From DSAD01 sp036825155 (GTDB lineage: Bacteria > Desulfobacterota > Desulfomonilia > UBA1062): a DNA stretch of 64,000 nt. The notes under the pieces are model-generated. The model did no database searches and was not told the origin of the DNA. It was given only the letters and a program-made list of their open reading frames with translations. Of this stretch, positions 18,487-27,047 are shown piece after piece. Position 1 is the first letter of the stretch. Each line of letters opens with the position of its first letter. The position numbers and the translations under genes were made by a program. The stretch spans positions 1 through 64,000 of the forward strand of contig DAISYU010000002.1 of NCBI GenBank assembly GCA_036825155.1, written 5' to 3'.

Positions 18487-19458
18487 TTATCTCTTTATCC
18501 TGCCGGGGAGTATGTAGGGGTAGGGTTTGTGCAGGATCTTCGTATGAAGAAGGCGGTCGAGTTTCCTCATAGCAAGGTAGAGCCGCCAGATAAATGCATC
18601 TTCCCGGTAATATGACCTCACCTCTTTGAGGGTAATGGGTTGCAGGCAGAACTCCTGCAGATCATTCTCGAAGAAGCGGTTTGCGGTTTCGATGAGCTCA
18701 GGGATAACCTCGCTTCGCTGTTCCTTGTAAAAATTGGCGATCAGGTCCACCACCACCATGTGGAAATCGTAATAGCGGTTCAGGATATCATCGAGGAAGA
18801 GCCACTTGATGAGCCAGACAAGGAAGGATGGTGCGCTTCTCAGGAACAGGTCGGGGTTGAGCTGTTCAACGCCGTCTATCCTCATAAGAGGGGTTCCGGT
18901 ATCGATATAGATGAATTCAATGTCATTATCAAAAGATGATTCAGCGTTCTTCCCTGCTATCGCCCAGTTGGATATCTGACCGTCCAGTCCCACCCTGATG
19001 CTCTTGTTTGCCGTATTGTAGGCCCATACCTTCTTCATCTTCTTCAGCACGGCTACCATAAGATGTGCCAGAGAATCCCTGTCCAGACGCTTAATGACCT
19101 GGTTGCCTATCGAATCTGCGGGCAATCTTTCCTGAACGTTGTACATCACCATGTTCCCCTGTGCCGGATATACCCGTGCAAGGGCATAATGAGGTACACG
19201 AATACCGATATCATCGTTGAGCAATCGGTTGTATTCCATGAACAGCGATTCGTAAGAATCCATTTCCTGATGAGTCCGGAATATGGGGAGACGTTTGAAC
19301 GCGAGCCCCTCCTGTGATGTATCCAGGATCTCGAAGATGGTGCTGATCTCACCATATCCTATAATGCGGGCAGGGATTACGCTTTTTTGAGGGTTCTGGG
19401 GATCGAGACCCAGCTCGAACCTCTCCAGGAGATCGGGATCGATGCGATCGGCAATCAT
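18487..19458 (-). CDS. APH/choline-kinase-like protein, substrate unknown
   Basis: A 323-residue protein that I read as a divergent small-molecule kinase. An N-lobe-like loop GYGEISTIFEI (34-44) is followed by a possible ATP lysine K55 (LAFKRLP) and an alpha-C-like glutamate E75. A D-x4-N motif (D159-GQIS-N164-W) matches the Brenner loop of aminoglycoside phosphotransferases, and D186 in YIDTG fits the metal-binding aspartate. The histidine or arginine usually two residues before the first aspartate is glycine here. It lies 9 bp downstream of a class III aminotransferase and is surely cotranscribed. Function is inferred from motifs only; a pseudokinase role is possible. Confidence 0.6.
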   Translation of the reverse strand: MIADRIDPDLLERFELGLDPQNPQKSVIPARIIGYGEISTIFEILDTSQEGLAFKRLPIFRTHQEMDSYESLFMEYNRLLNDDIGIRVPHYALARVYPAQGNMVMYNVQERLPADSIGNQVIKRLDRDSLAHLMVAVLKKMKKVWAYNTANKSIRVGLDGQISNWAIAGKNAESSFDNDIEFIYIDTGTPLMRIDGVEQLNPDLFLRSAPSFLVWLIKWLFLDDILNRYYDFHMVVVDLIANFYKEQRSEVIPELIETANRFFENDLQEFCLQPITLKEVRSYYREDAFIWRLYLAMRKLDRLLHTKILHKPYPYILPGRIKR

Positions 19459-19467
19459 GACCCCACC

Positions 19468-20727
19468 TCAGCCCAGCCTAAGAAATTGTTTCGTCTCTTC
19501 AAGAGACCGGTCAAGTATGTCAAGGATCTCATCGGCTGTTGGCTTATCGATGATCAGTGGAGGCAGGAGCTGACTTACACACGGATTGTTGTTTGCATAA
19601 ATGCTGAGCAGACCGTTATCATAACAGACCTTGGACATGACCGGACCGCACTGATCGTTGACCATTTCAATGCCCATCATGAGTCCAAGTTGTCTCAGGC
19701 CAATCAGGATCTCCGGGTGCTTCTGTTTCAGCACGGCAAAGCCCTGGTTGAATATACCGGCCAGGTCTGCGACATGCTTGAGGAATTCCGGCTTCGATGA
19801 GATTTCAAGCACTTTCATGGCGACCGGGCATCCCACCTCGGCACCTCCGAATGTGGAGACATGAATGAACGGATGTTCATGGAAAAAGGTCTCCAGCTCC
19901 CCTCTGAAGCACGTGGCACTTATGGGGTAAATGCCTCCGGAGAGCCCCTTGCCGATGACCATGATATCGGGGACCACGTCAAAGTGTTCGATACCCCAGA
20001 GTTTTCCTGTCCGGCCGAGCCCGGTCTGCACTTCGTCAATAATCAGCAATGCCCCGTTTTTTTTGCAGAGTTCCTGTGCAAAGGCATAAAAGTCCTGATG
20101 AGGGACAGGCATCCCGTACGTTGCAGGGATAGTCTCGAAGATGACAGCCGCAGTAGCATCATCTATTTCCCGTTTCAATGATTCCTTGTCATTGAAACGG
20201 ACCTGCACGAAACCCTCGGGCCTCGGGCCGAAATGTTTTCGATACTGCTCGTCACCTGTGGCCAGGGCATAACCCGTATGGCCGTGATATCCGCCGGAAG
20301 CGGAAACGATCTTGATCTTTCCCGTATAACCGCGGGCAAGCTTTATTGCCAGGTCGATGGCCTCACCGCCGCCGACCCCGAATACCGTATAGGTTATGTC
20401 CCCGGGGGTAAGCCGGGCGAGTCTTTCAGCCAGCAGTGCTCGCTGTTCGCTTATCAGATGATGGTTGCCGATATCCAGTTCTTCGAGGCTTTCTCTCAGC
20501 GCTCCGATTATTTCCGGATGTGCATGACCCAGGTTGAATACCCCGCCGTTGCAGTGGCAGTTTATCAGACGCTTTGATGTCACCGCATCCCACACGAACG
20601 GTCCCTGCCTGCGGCCGAAGACAAAATCTATCCCTACGCCTTTGAAAAAATCAGCCTTTCCACTGGATACATACTGTGAGAATCGAGAGATGATACCGTC
20701 CTTGGAGTCTGTTCCGGAAAATTTCAT
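19468..20727 (-). CDS. Class III PLP-dependent aminotransferase
   Basis: Fold type I PLP enzyme of 419 residues. The cofactor lysine is K260 in VIGKGLSGG, the pyridine-nitrogen aspartate D231 in IIDEVQTGLGRTG, and the phosphate/ring-binding stretch FGVGGGEAI...SGGYHGHTG is intact. Relatives include acetylornithine, 4-aminobutyrate and phospho-lyase enzymes; the substrate cannot be named. I chose the ATG at 20727 because a GGGGGTG precedes it; an upstream TTG would add six residues. It is the first gene of a two-gene operon with the APH-like kinase, a pairing reminiscent of kinase/phospho-lyase partners. Confidence 0.85.
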   Translation of the reverse strand: MKFSGTDSKDGIISRFSQYVSSGKADFFKGVGIDFVFGRRQGPFVWDAVTSKRLINCHCNGGVFNLGHAHPEIIGALRESLEELDIGNHHLISEQRALLAERLARLTPGDITYTVFGVGGGEAIDLAIKLARGYTGKIKIVSASGGYHGHTGYALATGDEQYRKHFGPRPEGFVQVRFNDKESLKREIDDATAAVIFETIPATYGMPVPHQDFYAFAQELCKKNGALLIIDEVQTGLGRTGKLWGIEHFDVVPDIMVIGKGLSGGIYPISATCFRGELETFFHEHPFIHVSTFGGAEVGCPVAMKVLEISSKPEFLKHVADLAGIFNQGFAVLKQKHPEILIGLRQLGLMMGIEMVNDQCGPVMSKVCYDNGLLSIYANNNPCVSQLLPPLIIDKPTADEILDILDRSLEETKQFLRLG

Positions 20728-20920
20728 ACACACCCCCATTACCAATGAAACTGTACTGAGATGAGTTTAAACCATAATAAATTGCACAGATATTACCATT
20801 CTACCGGCCAGTTCAGCGGTAGCACATATGTGCAACATGGTCAATGTACAAATGGCGGTTATGTCCTGTAAAGGGTGAATATTCCTCTGTTCACGAGCTC
20901 TAAAAAAAGGGATAATTATC

Positions 20921-20948
20921 TTGACAATCTTTAAACATGTAAGATAAG
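20921..20948 (+). promoter_or_regulatory. Sigma-70-type promoter of the rpsP operon
   Basis: A perfect -35 TTGACA at 20921-20926 is followed after 16 bases by GATAAG at 20943-20948 (4 of 6 matches to TATAAT). It lies about 40 bp before the rpsP start and heads the whole ribosomal operon. Confidence 0.6.
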
Positions 20949-20989
20949 TGAGGACTACTCAATATGATAGTAAGGGGGAACAAAATCAC

Positions 20990-21235
20990 ATGGCAGTTAG
21001 TATTAGGTTGACTCGCGGCGGCGCAAAAAAGAAACCATTCTATCGGATAGTTGTAGCAGATTCACGGTGCAAGCGAGATGGAAGATTTTTAGAGATCGTT
21101 GGCCACTTCGATCCAAAGAGCAGACCTGAAAGCATCAGTCTACAGATTGAGAGAATCAAAGAATGGACACAAAAAGGAGGTCAATTAACTCCTGCAGTTA
21201 AAAAACTCATAAAAGACAAAGGCTATTCTATCTAA
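20990..21235 (+). CDS. rpsP: Small ribosomal subunit protein bS16
   Basis: An 81-residue ribosomal protein needed for 30S assembly. MAVSIRLTRGGAKKKPFYRIVVADSR is the standard N-terminal region and the length is normal. I set the start at the ATG at 20990 because it gives the family N-terminus and has AAGGGGG about 10 bases upstream; an in-frame codon at 20948 overlaps the promoter. It is first in the operon with the KH protein, rimM and trmD. Confidence 0.97.
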   Translation: MAVSIRLTRGGAKKKPFYRIVVADSRCKRDGRFLEIVGHFDPKSRPESISLQIERIKEWTQKGGQLTPAVKKLIKDKGYSI

Positions 21236-21268
21236 TTCTGATACAAAATATAAAGGTGGTGAGGGTTA

Positions 21269-21502
21269 ATGATGAGAGAACTTATTGAATATATTGCCAA
21301 GGCTTTGGTTGACAATCCGGAGGAAGTGAAAGTATCAGAGGTTGAGGGCGAAGTTACATCGGTAATCGAGCTCAGAGTGGCTAAATCTGACTTGGGGAAA
21401 GTGATCGGAAAAGAAGGCCGTACGGCACGTGCAATGAGAACGCTCCTCACCGCAGCATCCACCAAGATAAAGAAAAGGGCTGTACTGGAAATAATCGAAT
21501 AG
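21269..21502 (+). CDS. khpA: KH-domain RNA-binding protein KhpA
   Basis: A 77-residue single KH domain protein that binds RNA, often with KhpB, in cell-division and RNA-stability control. The ELIEYIAKALVDNPEEV start and the GKVIGKEGRTARAMR loop (GxxG) are typical. Two adjacent ATGs (21269, 21272) could both start; a GGTGAGGG precedes them. The stop is directly followed by the rimM start codon. Confidence 0.93.
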   Translation: MMRELIEYIAKALVDNPEEVKVSEVEGEVTSVIELRVAKSDLGKVIGKEGRTARAMRTLLTAASTKIKKRAVLEIIE

Positions 21503-22009
21503 ATGAACAACGATCTCATCGAGATCGCACGGATAACAGGGCCAAACGGCCTAAAAGGAAAGATGTGGATTACCCCGTTTGGGGATTCTTTTGACACCTT
21601 TTCCGCTTACACACACCTTATTGTCGGCAATCAGGGCACACCGCGAAAACTTGTGTCGTGTGCCCGGCGAAAAGGTAAATACATTATAGAATTGGAAGGC
21701 ATTACCCATATTGATCACGTAGAGCAAATTAAAGGTGAGTCACTCTTTGTTACCAGAGACCAGCTTGCCGATCTGGGTGAAGACGAGTACTATTACTCTG
21801 AGCTGTTGGGTATGCGCGTGGTGGATACACAGGGCAAGGTGTTGGGCGAATTGGTAAATATCTTTTCCACGGGCAGTAATGATGTTTTTGTCGTAGACAA
21901 GGTCAAGCAGTACTATATTCCTGCTACAAAAGACGTGATTACGGAGATATCCATACACGAGGGAACAATCGTGGTGGACACCTCACTGCTTGAGGGTCTG
22001 CTTGAATAA
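21503..22009 (+). CDS. rimM: 16S rRNA processing protein RimM
   Basis: Ribosome maturation factor that binds bS/uS19 and helps fold the 30S head. The 168-residue length is normal. The N-terminal RimM beta-barrel shows IARITGPNGLKGKMWI, and the C-terminal PRC-barrel shows EYYYSELLGMRVVDTQGKVLGEL and YYIPATKDVI. The start codon abuts the khpA stop, which indicates coupled translation. Confidence 0.95.
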   Translation: MNNDLIEIARITGPNGLKGKMWITPFGDSFDTFSAYTHLIVGNQGTPRKLVSCARRKGKYIIELEGITHIDHVEQIKGESLFVTRDQLADLGEDEYYYSELLGMRVVDTQGKVLGELVNIFSTGSNDVFVVDKVKQYYIPATKDVITEISIHEGTIVVDTSLLEGLLE

Positions 22010-22024
22010 GAGAAGAAGCTCCTT

Positions 22025-22735
22025 ATGGTCATTCATATCATCACCCTTTTCCCGGACATGTTTCAAGGAGTGTTCGATCATAGTATTCTTCACAGGGCCA
22101 TTGAGTCTCAGAAACTCGAAATACACATAACAAACCTGAGAGAATACGGCCTGGGAGCCCACAGGGTGGTTGATGATACACCCTATGGCGGGGGCGGGGG
22201 GATGATCCTCAAACCTGAACCCATAGCCGCTGCGCTCGAGAACATTGACCAAACAGGCCGTGTAATCCTGACAACGCCGCGTGGAAAACGTTTCGGCCAG
22301 TCCGACGCAATACGCCTGAGCACCATGGACGTGATCACCATCATCTGCGGTCATTATGAAGGTGTAGATGAGAGGGTCACGCAACTGTTTGTGGATGAAG
22401 AATTATCCATAGGAGATTACGTACTCACAGGGGGCGAGATCCCGGCAATGGTCATTGCAGATGCCGTTGCCCGTCTTCTTCCGGGTGTCCTGGGAAAGGA
22501 TACCATTGAAACAGGCGATTCTCACTATAACGGGTTGCTGGAACATCCTCATTACACACGTCCCCGAGAATTCAAGGGGCTGTCCGTCCCGGAGATGCTG
22601 CTGTCCGGCAACCACGAACAGATAAGAATCTGGAGAGAAGAGATGGCATACAAAAAGACAAAAGAAATGCGCCCGGACCTGCTCAGAGACAAGACGGACA
22701 TAGATGATTCGGGCAAAGGCAGTGACGAGGACTGA
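22025..22735 (+). CDS. trmD: tRNA (guanine-N1)-methyltransferase
   Basis: Methylates G37 of tRNAs reading CNN codons, preventing +1 frameshifts. The 236-residue protein shows GGGGGMILKPEP, the trefoil-knot SAM site CGHYEGVDERV and LTGGEIPAMVIADAVARLLPG, all diagnostic. It sits in the conserved rpsP-rimM-trmD-rplS order. Confidence 0.98.
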   Translation: MVIHIITLFPDMFQGVFDHSILHRAIESQKLEIHITNLREYGLGAHRVVDDTPYGGGGGMILKPEPIAAALENIDQTGRVILTTPRGKRFGQSDAIRLSTMDVITIICGHYEGVDERVTQLFVDEELSIGDYVLTGGEIPAMVIADAVARLLPGVLGKDTIETGDSHYNGLLEHPHYTRPREFKGLSVPEMLLSGNHEQIRIWREEMAYKKTKEMRPDLLRDKTDIDDSGKGSDED

Positions 22736-22737
22736 TC

Positions 22738-23265
22738 GTGCTGTATGTAGGACTACTTCACTGGCCGTGCCTCGATAAAAATGGCGAGGAGATCGCAACC
22801 GCCATAACCAACCTTGATTTGCATGATATTGCAAGAGTATGCTTGACATATGGTATAGATACGCTCTATATCGTTCATCCATACCAAGGTCAGTTGGATT
22901 TTGCAAAAAAGATCACGGACCATTGGATCAAGGGTTTCGGGGGTGATTACAACCCGATACGGAAAAAGGCGCTCGAAGTAATTCGACTGGTTAGTGACAT
23001 GGAAGAAATAAGACGGCAGACCGGAGCACGTATGGTAGGAACGTCAGCGGCAAGGATCGATGATTGTATGTCGTGGGCAGATGCACGCGACCTTGTACAG
23101 ACCGAGGATGTCTGCCTGCTGTTCGGAACCGGTTGGGGAATTGCTCCGCGGGTTTTAAAGACGCTTGACGGGGTTATCGAACCGATCGATGCAGGTGGCG
23201 ATTTCAACCACCTCTCTGTTCGTTCTGCCGTGTCCATAGCAATAGATCGTATTGTAGGGAGGTAA
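22738..23265 (+). CDS. SPOUT-type RNA methyltransferase (PF09936-like)
   Basis: A 175-residue protein between trmD and rplS, where anaerobic and thermophilic bacteria often carry the PF09936 RNA methyltransferase family. LYVGLLHWPCLDKNGEEIATAITNLDLHDIAR is a family-like opening, and FGTGWGIAPRV with the following FNHLSVRSAVSIAIDR resembles the knotted SAM site. The RNA target is not established. It starts with GTG two bases after trmD ends. Confidence 0.85.
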   Translation: MLYVGLLHWPCLDKNGEEIATAITNLDLHDIARVCLTYGIDTLYIVHPYQGQLDFAKKITDHWIKGFGGDYNPIRKKALEVIRLVSDMEEIRRQTGARMVGTSAARIDDCMSWADARDLVQTEDVCLLFGTGWGIAPRVLKTLDGVIEPIDAGGDFNHLSVRSAVSIAIDRIVGR

Positions 23266-23268
23266 CTC

Positions 23269-23613
23269 ATGAATATTATCGAAAAGTTTGAGAAGGCGCA
23301 GATGAAATCGGATCTGCCGGAAATAAGGATAGGTGACAAGATACGAGTATCCTTAAAGATCGTTGAGGGCGCAAGACAGAGATCTCAGGTATTCGAAGGC
23401 GTCGTGATCGCCCGCCACAGGGGAAACAACCGTGAGAGCATAACCGTGCGGAAACAGTCATATGCGGTCGGCGTGGAACGGGTTTTCCCTTTGCACTCGC
23501 CGAATGTGGAAAAGATAGAGGTTGTGAGCCATGCAAAGGTCCGCAGGGCCAAACTCTATTACCTCAGGGAGAGACGAGGAAAGGCCGCACGGCTCAGAGA
23601 AATACGCCACTAA
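23269..23613 (+). CDS. rplS: Large ribosomal subunit protein bL19
   Basis: A 114-residue ribosomal protein at the 30S/50S interface. The stretch IRIGDKIRVSLKI, VFEGVVIARH and ERVFPLHSPNVEKIEV with RRAKLYYLRERRGKAARL are hallmark bL19 blocks. AGGT precedes the ATG and the gene is three bases from its upstream neighbour. Confidence 0.98.
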   Translation: MNIIEKFEKAQMKSDLPEIRIGDKIRVSLKIVEGARQRSQVFEGVVIARHRGNNRESITVRKQSYAVGVERVFPLHSPNVEKIEVVSHAKVRRAKLYYLRERRGKAARLREIRH

Positions 23614-23614
23614 G

Positions 23615-24205
23615 ATGGCCCTTGAGGAAGACCTTATTCTAAAGGGTCACTGGCCAGTCTGTGGAGTGGATGAAGCAGGGAGAGGGCCTTTGGCAGGCCC
23701 TGTCGTTGCTGCAGCTGTCATCATTGACCCGGCTCATGAATTACGGCTCGTTGTTAAGGACTCGAAGAAATTAAGTCCTGCAAAGAGGGAAAAAATCTAT
23801 GAGCGACTCATTTCATCGCAGGAGATTCAAATAGGTGTGTCTATGGTGGATGCCGCCACAATCGATGAGATGAACATACTCAAGGCCACGCTGAAAGCCA
23901 TGACAGATGCTGTCTCAAAGCTGGCCGACAATCCCCTTTACGCCCTCGTTGACGGAAATATCGCCCCGCCGCTTCCCTGCAGGTGCATCCCGGTGATCAA
24001 GGGGGACCAGTTCGAACCATCCATCTCTGCGGCAAGTATCGTCGCAAAGGTGGTACGGGACAGGCTCATGGACCAAATGGACGTTCGCTATCCGGGGTAT
24101 GGGTTCGCCAAGCACAAAGGCTACCCGACAAAATCACACTACGAAGCTATTCGCTCCTTGGGAGTCTGCCCCATTCACAGGAGAAGCTTCAAAGGTGTCT
24201 GTTAG
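23615..24205 (+). CDS. rnhB: Ribonuclease HII
   Basis: Cuts RNA in RNA-DNA hybrids and at single ribonucleotides in DNA. The 196-residue protein has the active-site block GVDEAGRGPLAGPVVAAAV with Asp-Glu, LVDGN and SIVAKVVRDRLMD. I placed the start at the ATG at 23615, one base after the rplS stop; longer in-frame extensions would overlap rplS and add unrelated residues. yraN starts inside its last 11 bases. Confidence 0.95.
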   Translation: MALEEDLILKGHWPVCGVDEAGRGPLAGPVVAAAVIIDPAHELRLVVKDSKKLSPAKREKIYERLISSQEIQIGVSMVDAATIDEMNILKATLKAMTDAVSKLADNPLYALVDGNIAPPLPCRCIPVIKGDQFEPSISAASIVAKVVRDRLMDQMDVRYPGYGFAKHKGYPTKSHYEAIRSLGVCPIHRRSFKGVC

Positions 24206-24572
24206 ATCCACACGTGACAAGGGAATAACGGGAGAAAAAACCGCCCGGAAATATCTCAAGAAACAGGGATTGAAGATACTCGATGTTAATTTCCGGGCAA
24301 AACTGGGGGAGATAGACATTATCGCACAGGAAAAAGATACCCTTGTGTTTGTGGAGGTGAAATCCGCCATGAATACGGCATTCGGCAACCCTCTGGATTG
24401 GATCCCCCTGTGGAAACAACGGCGCATCATTCGTGTTTCACAACTGTATATGCTGATTAAGGGCCTTCATGGCGATACCCACGTCAGATACGATGTGGTG
24501 GGTGTAGACCCGGACAGGAACGTGTGTCATGTCAGAGATGCCTTCAGACCGGGAACTTCGGTTCTTGTGTGA
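24195..24572 (+). CDS. yraN: YraN/UPF0102 endonuclease-like protein
   Basis: A 125-residue protein of the Holliday-junction-resolvase-like UPF0102 family. GEKTARKYLKKQGLKILDVNFRAKLGEIDIIAQE and LVFVEVKSA carry the E-x...GEIDII...VEVK nuclease core. The start is a GTG at 24195 inside the rnhB end, with AGGAGA 10 bases upstream, and gives the typical length. Its cellular role is unsettled. Confidence 0.9.
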   Translation: MSVRSTRDKGITGEKTARKYLKKQGLKILDVNFRAKLGEIDIIAQEKDTLVFVEVKSAMNTAFGNPLDWIPLWKQRRIIRVSQLYMLIKGLHGDTHVRYDVVGVDPDRNVCHVRDAFRPGTSVLV

Positions 24573-25011
24573 CCAGAATCTCGGCAGGCTTGCTAAGTGG
24601 TTGAGAATCATGGGTTTTGACACAACATACACGCGCAGCTGGGACAAAACCATACTTGATACAGCGCTGTCAGAGGGGAGGATCGTCCTCACACGCATCC
24701 GCAAAATGGCCCGGAGAAAAGGTTGTATCGTCATCGAAAGCGATCATGTCCGCGAACAAATCTTACACCTTGAGAGCATATTTGATCTTTCCTCAAAGAC
24801 AAGGTGGTTTACGCGGTGTAATATTTGCAATGAAACCCTGATGTGTGCTAAGCCATATGATGTGAAAGACTGCGTCCCTGAATATGTGTATCTTACCCAG
24901 AAAGAATTCGCCCGGTGTCCGAAGTGTTCCCGGATCTACTGGAAAGGCACTCACCTGGTCAACTCAATGAACGCCATCAATGCCATTATTGCACCAAGAG
25001 AGGAATCATGA
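24529..25011 (+). CDS. Mut7-C RNase domain protein with zinc ribbon
   Basis: A 160-residue protein of the Mut7-C (PF01927) family, a PIN-like ribonuclease fold. The N-terminus RFLCDQNLGRLAKWLRIMGFDT has the Asp and the GRLAKWLR signature. A C-terminal zinc ribbon shows CNIC (about residues 97-100) and CPKC (about 134-137). It overlaps yraN by 44 bp and the next gene by 4 bp (ATGA). The RNA substrate is unknown. Confidence 0.85.
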   Translation: MSEMPSDRELRFLCDQNLGRLAKWLRIMGFDTTYTRSWDKTILDTALSEGRIVLTRIRKMARRKGCIVIESDHVREQILHLESIFDLSSKTRWFTRCNICNETLMCAKPYDVKDCVPEYVYLTQKEFARCPKCSRIYWKGTHLVNSMNAINAIIAPREES

Positions 25012-26069
25012 CAAAACAAGAGCTCGAGGATTCACTTTTATCACTGGTAAAAGGAAAACGCAAAGTTCTCATAGTAACGCATGAAAACCCCGACCCGGAC
25101 AGTATAGCTGCAGCATTCGGACTGAAATATATCTTCCGGAAAACCATGGGTGTATCATCCATCATAGCTTACAGCGGGATCATCGGAAGGGCTGAGAACC
25201 AGTGCATGGTGAAACTTCTGGATATCGACATGACACCCCTGTCCGAGGTATCTCCCCGGAATTATTCGGTCATTGCTGTTGTTGACTGCCAGCCGCATAC
25301 CGGCAATCTGATCCTTCCCAAGGGGATTAAACCAAGCATCGTAATCGACCATCATCCCCTGCGCAAATCATCCACGGAAGTGGAATACCTCGATGTCAGA
25401 AAAGGGATCGGCAGCACGTCCACGATAATCACTCAGTACATCAGGCTGTTGGGGCTTGATATGGACAAGCGGGTGGCTACTGCGCTGTTCTACGGCATCA
25501 AATCCGATACCAGAGATCTCGGAAGGCAGTCCACCGATGCAGATATCAGGGCATCTGTGTATCTGTTTCCCTATACACTGCAAAAGAAACTTGCACGAAT
25601 CGAACACCCGGAGATGCCCAAGGAATACTTCATCGAGCTCTGTTCCGTCCTGAACAATGCAAAAATGTACGGCGATGTGATTGTGGCGCGGGTGAATATG
25701 ATCGGCTGGCCGGAGATGATCGGGGAGTTTGCAGACGAACTCATCCAGATCGAAGGCATCAGGTGGTGTATGTGTTATGGAAGGCACAACGGGTCGCTGC
25801 TCTTTTCCATTCGCACCACCAGGTCGTCTTACATGGCAGGTGTTCTTGCCCACAAGCTCTGTCACGGCATCGGCAAGGGAGGGGGACACGAAACCTTTGC
25901 AGCTGGGAAGATCGATCTTGCTCAGGCACTGAAGAAGGTTCGGGATCCAGAGGATATACTCCTGAAGAGATTCCTGAAAGAAGTCACTCCGAAGAATTCA
26001 GAACCCTCACTCCTGATTGCACGGGAAAGTCAGCCGCCGAAAGCTTCAGAGACCCAGGTCAATGTCTAG
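25008..26069 (+). CDS. DHH/DHHA1 phosphoesterase (NrnA-like)
   Basis: A 353-residue phosphoesterase that may degrade nano-RNA, pAp or cyclic dinucleotide products. The DHH domain shows THENPDPDSIAAA, VVDCQPH and IDHHP (the DHH triad), and the DHHA1 domain ends with GKGGGHETFAAGKI. The ATG at 25008 overlaps the previous stop as ATGA. The gene's 3' end overlaps the convergent PP-loop gene by 24 bp. It closes a 10-gene block devoted to ribosome and RNA metabolism. Confidence 0.88.
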   Translation: MTKQELEDSLLSLVKGKRKVLIVTHENPDPDSIAAAFGLKYIFRKTMGVSSIIAYSGIIGRAENQCMVKLLDIDMTPLSEVSPRNYSVIAVVDCQPHTGNLILPKGIKPSIVIDHHPLRKSSTEVEYLDVRKGIGSTSTIITQYIRLLGLDMDKRVATALFYGIKSDTRDLGRQSTDADIRASVYLFPYTLQKKLARIEHPEMPKEYFIELCSVLNNAKMYGDVIVARVNMIGWPEMIGEFADELIQIEGIRWCMCYGRHNGSLLFSIRTTRSSYMAGVLAHKLCHGIGKGGGHETFAAGKIDLAQALKKVRDPEDILLKRFLKEVTPKNSEPSLLIARESQPPKASETQVNV

Positions 26070-27047
26070 AAGCCTGGCTGCATAGCCCACCATATCCACG
26101 TCTTCCTCTTCGGTGACCTTCGCAATCCCCTCGGCCCTGACCATGGAACCGGACCGCACGATACCGGCGATCTCCCATGCATAAGGATGAAAAGAAAACC
26201 GCTTCTTATGGAGATAGTTCGCCAGTGCGTTTAACAGACAATTCGTTGAGTTCGGATCTGTATCTGCAGGCTTCACCCAGCCGAGGTTCTCGATGGTCTT
26301 GATGATTGCTTCTTCGTCATACTCGGTAAAGGCAAGCGGATGTATGTTTATGGGCCAGCGTTTAAGAGCAGTGGTGAGGTCATCGTCGCTCAAGAAGTAT
26401 CCCCTGATGTCTTTACCCACCAGGTCTATGAGCGGGTCACGCACAGTCCTGTGCGAGAAACGCTGCAGCCTGGGATTTGTCTGCATGATAGCGGAACTGA
26501 TGGGAGCCTGTCCCGGGGACCAACCGAATGCAACCAGAGGGATATCGTAGGCCAGGGCGGTCTTCAAGATCATGCCCTTGACCATACCGATACACGTGGT
26601 ACAGATGGAACTCGCCCGGTCCAGTGTCTTGGGGCTGTAGATGTCCTTGCTCGCTGCAAGATTAAAGGCCTTTTTCATGAGATCGAACGGCGGCCGGAAT
26701 ATGATGCATGCAGCCCCCAGGGTGTCTGACATGGTCCTGATATTCTCCAGCGCCTGCCCGGATATGAATCCGTTGTCAAAAACAAAGGCAAGAACGTTCA
26801 AGTCATAGTGCTTTCTGAGCATATAGAGTGTGTACGTTGAGTCCTTGCCGCCGCTGTAGGCAAGGAGCACGTCGAAGGGATGCTTCCCGCGTTTGTCTGC
26901 CAGAAGGGCCTCGAACTTTTCAAGATGGGCCTGCTTTTCCTGGTCGGAAGGAATCGGTATATTCCGGCAATAGTTGCACGTACCTTCCTCATCAAAGGAA
27001 ATACCGGGAAAGGTGTCCGGAAGCACGCATTTTGTACAGAACCTCAT
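26046..27047 (-). CDS. WbpG-like PP-loop protein (N-acetyl sugar amidotransferase-like)
   Basis: A 333-residue ATP pyrophosphatase. The N-terminus has a zinc-type pattern CTKC...CNYC in a context (VLPDTFPGISFDEEGTC) that resembles WbpG/PseA/LegX N-acetyl sugar amidotransferases. The PP-loop is AYSGGKDSTYTL at about residues 63-74, and an extra CTTC occurs near 150. These enzymes activate a carbonyl with ATP and replace oxygen with nitrogen or sulfur. No glutaminase partner (HisH/WbpH type) is seen nearby. Its start overlaps the ligase stop by 4 bp, so it is the third gene of the ACP-ligase-PP-loop operon. The substrate is unknown. Confidence 0.75.
   Translation of the reverse strand: MRFCTKCVLPDTFPGISFDEEGTCNYCRNIPIPSDQEKQAHLEKFEALLADKRGKHPFDVLLAYSGGKDSTYTLYMLRKHYDLNVLAFVFDNGFISGQALENIRTMSDTLGAACIIFRPPFDLMKKAFNLAASKDIYSPKTLDRASSICTTCIGMVKGMILKTALAYDIPLVAFGWSPGQAPISSAIMQTNPRLQRFSHRTVRDPLIDLVGKDIRGYFLSDDDLTTALKRWPINIHPLAFTEYDEEAIIKTIENLGWVKPADTDPNSTNCLLNALANYLHKKRFSFHPYAWEIAGIVRSGSMVRAEGIAKVTEEEDVDMVGYAARLLDIDLGL

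Noticed and set aside
20822..20833. GCACATATGTGC palindrome between the aminotransferase and rpsP
   Set aside because: Short and isolated; it could be an operator, but nothing else supports this.
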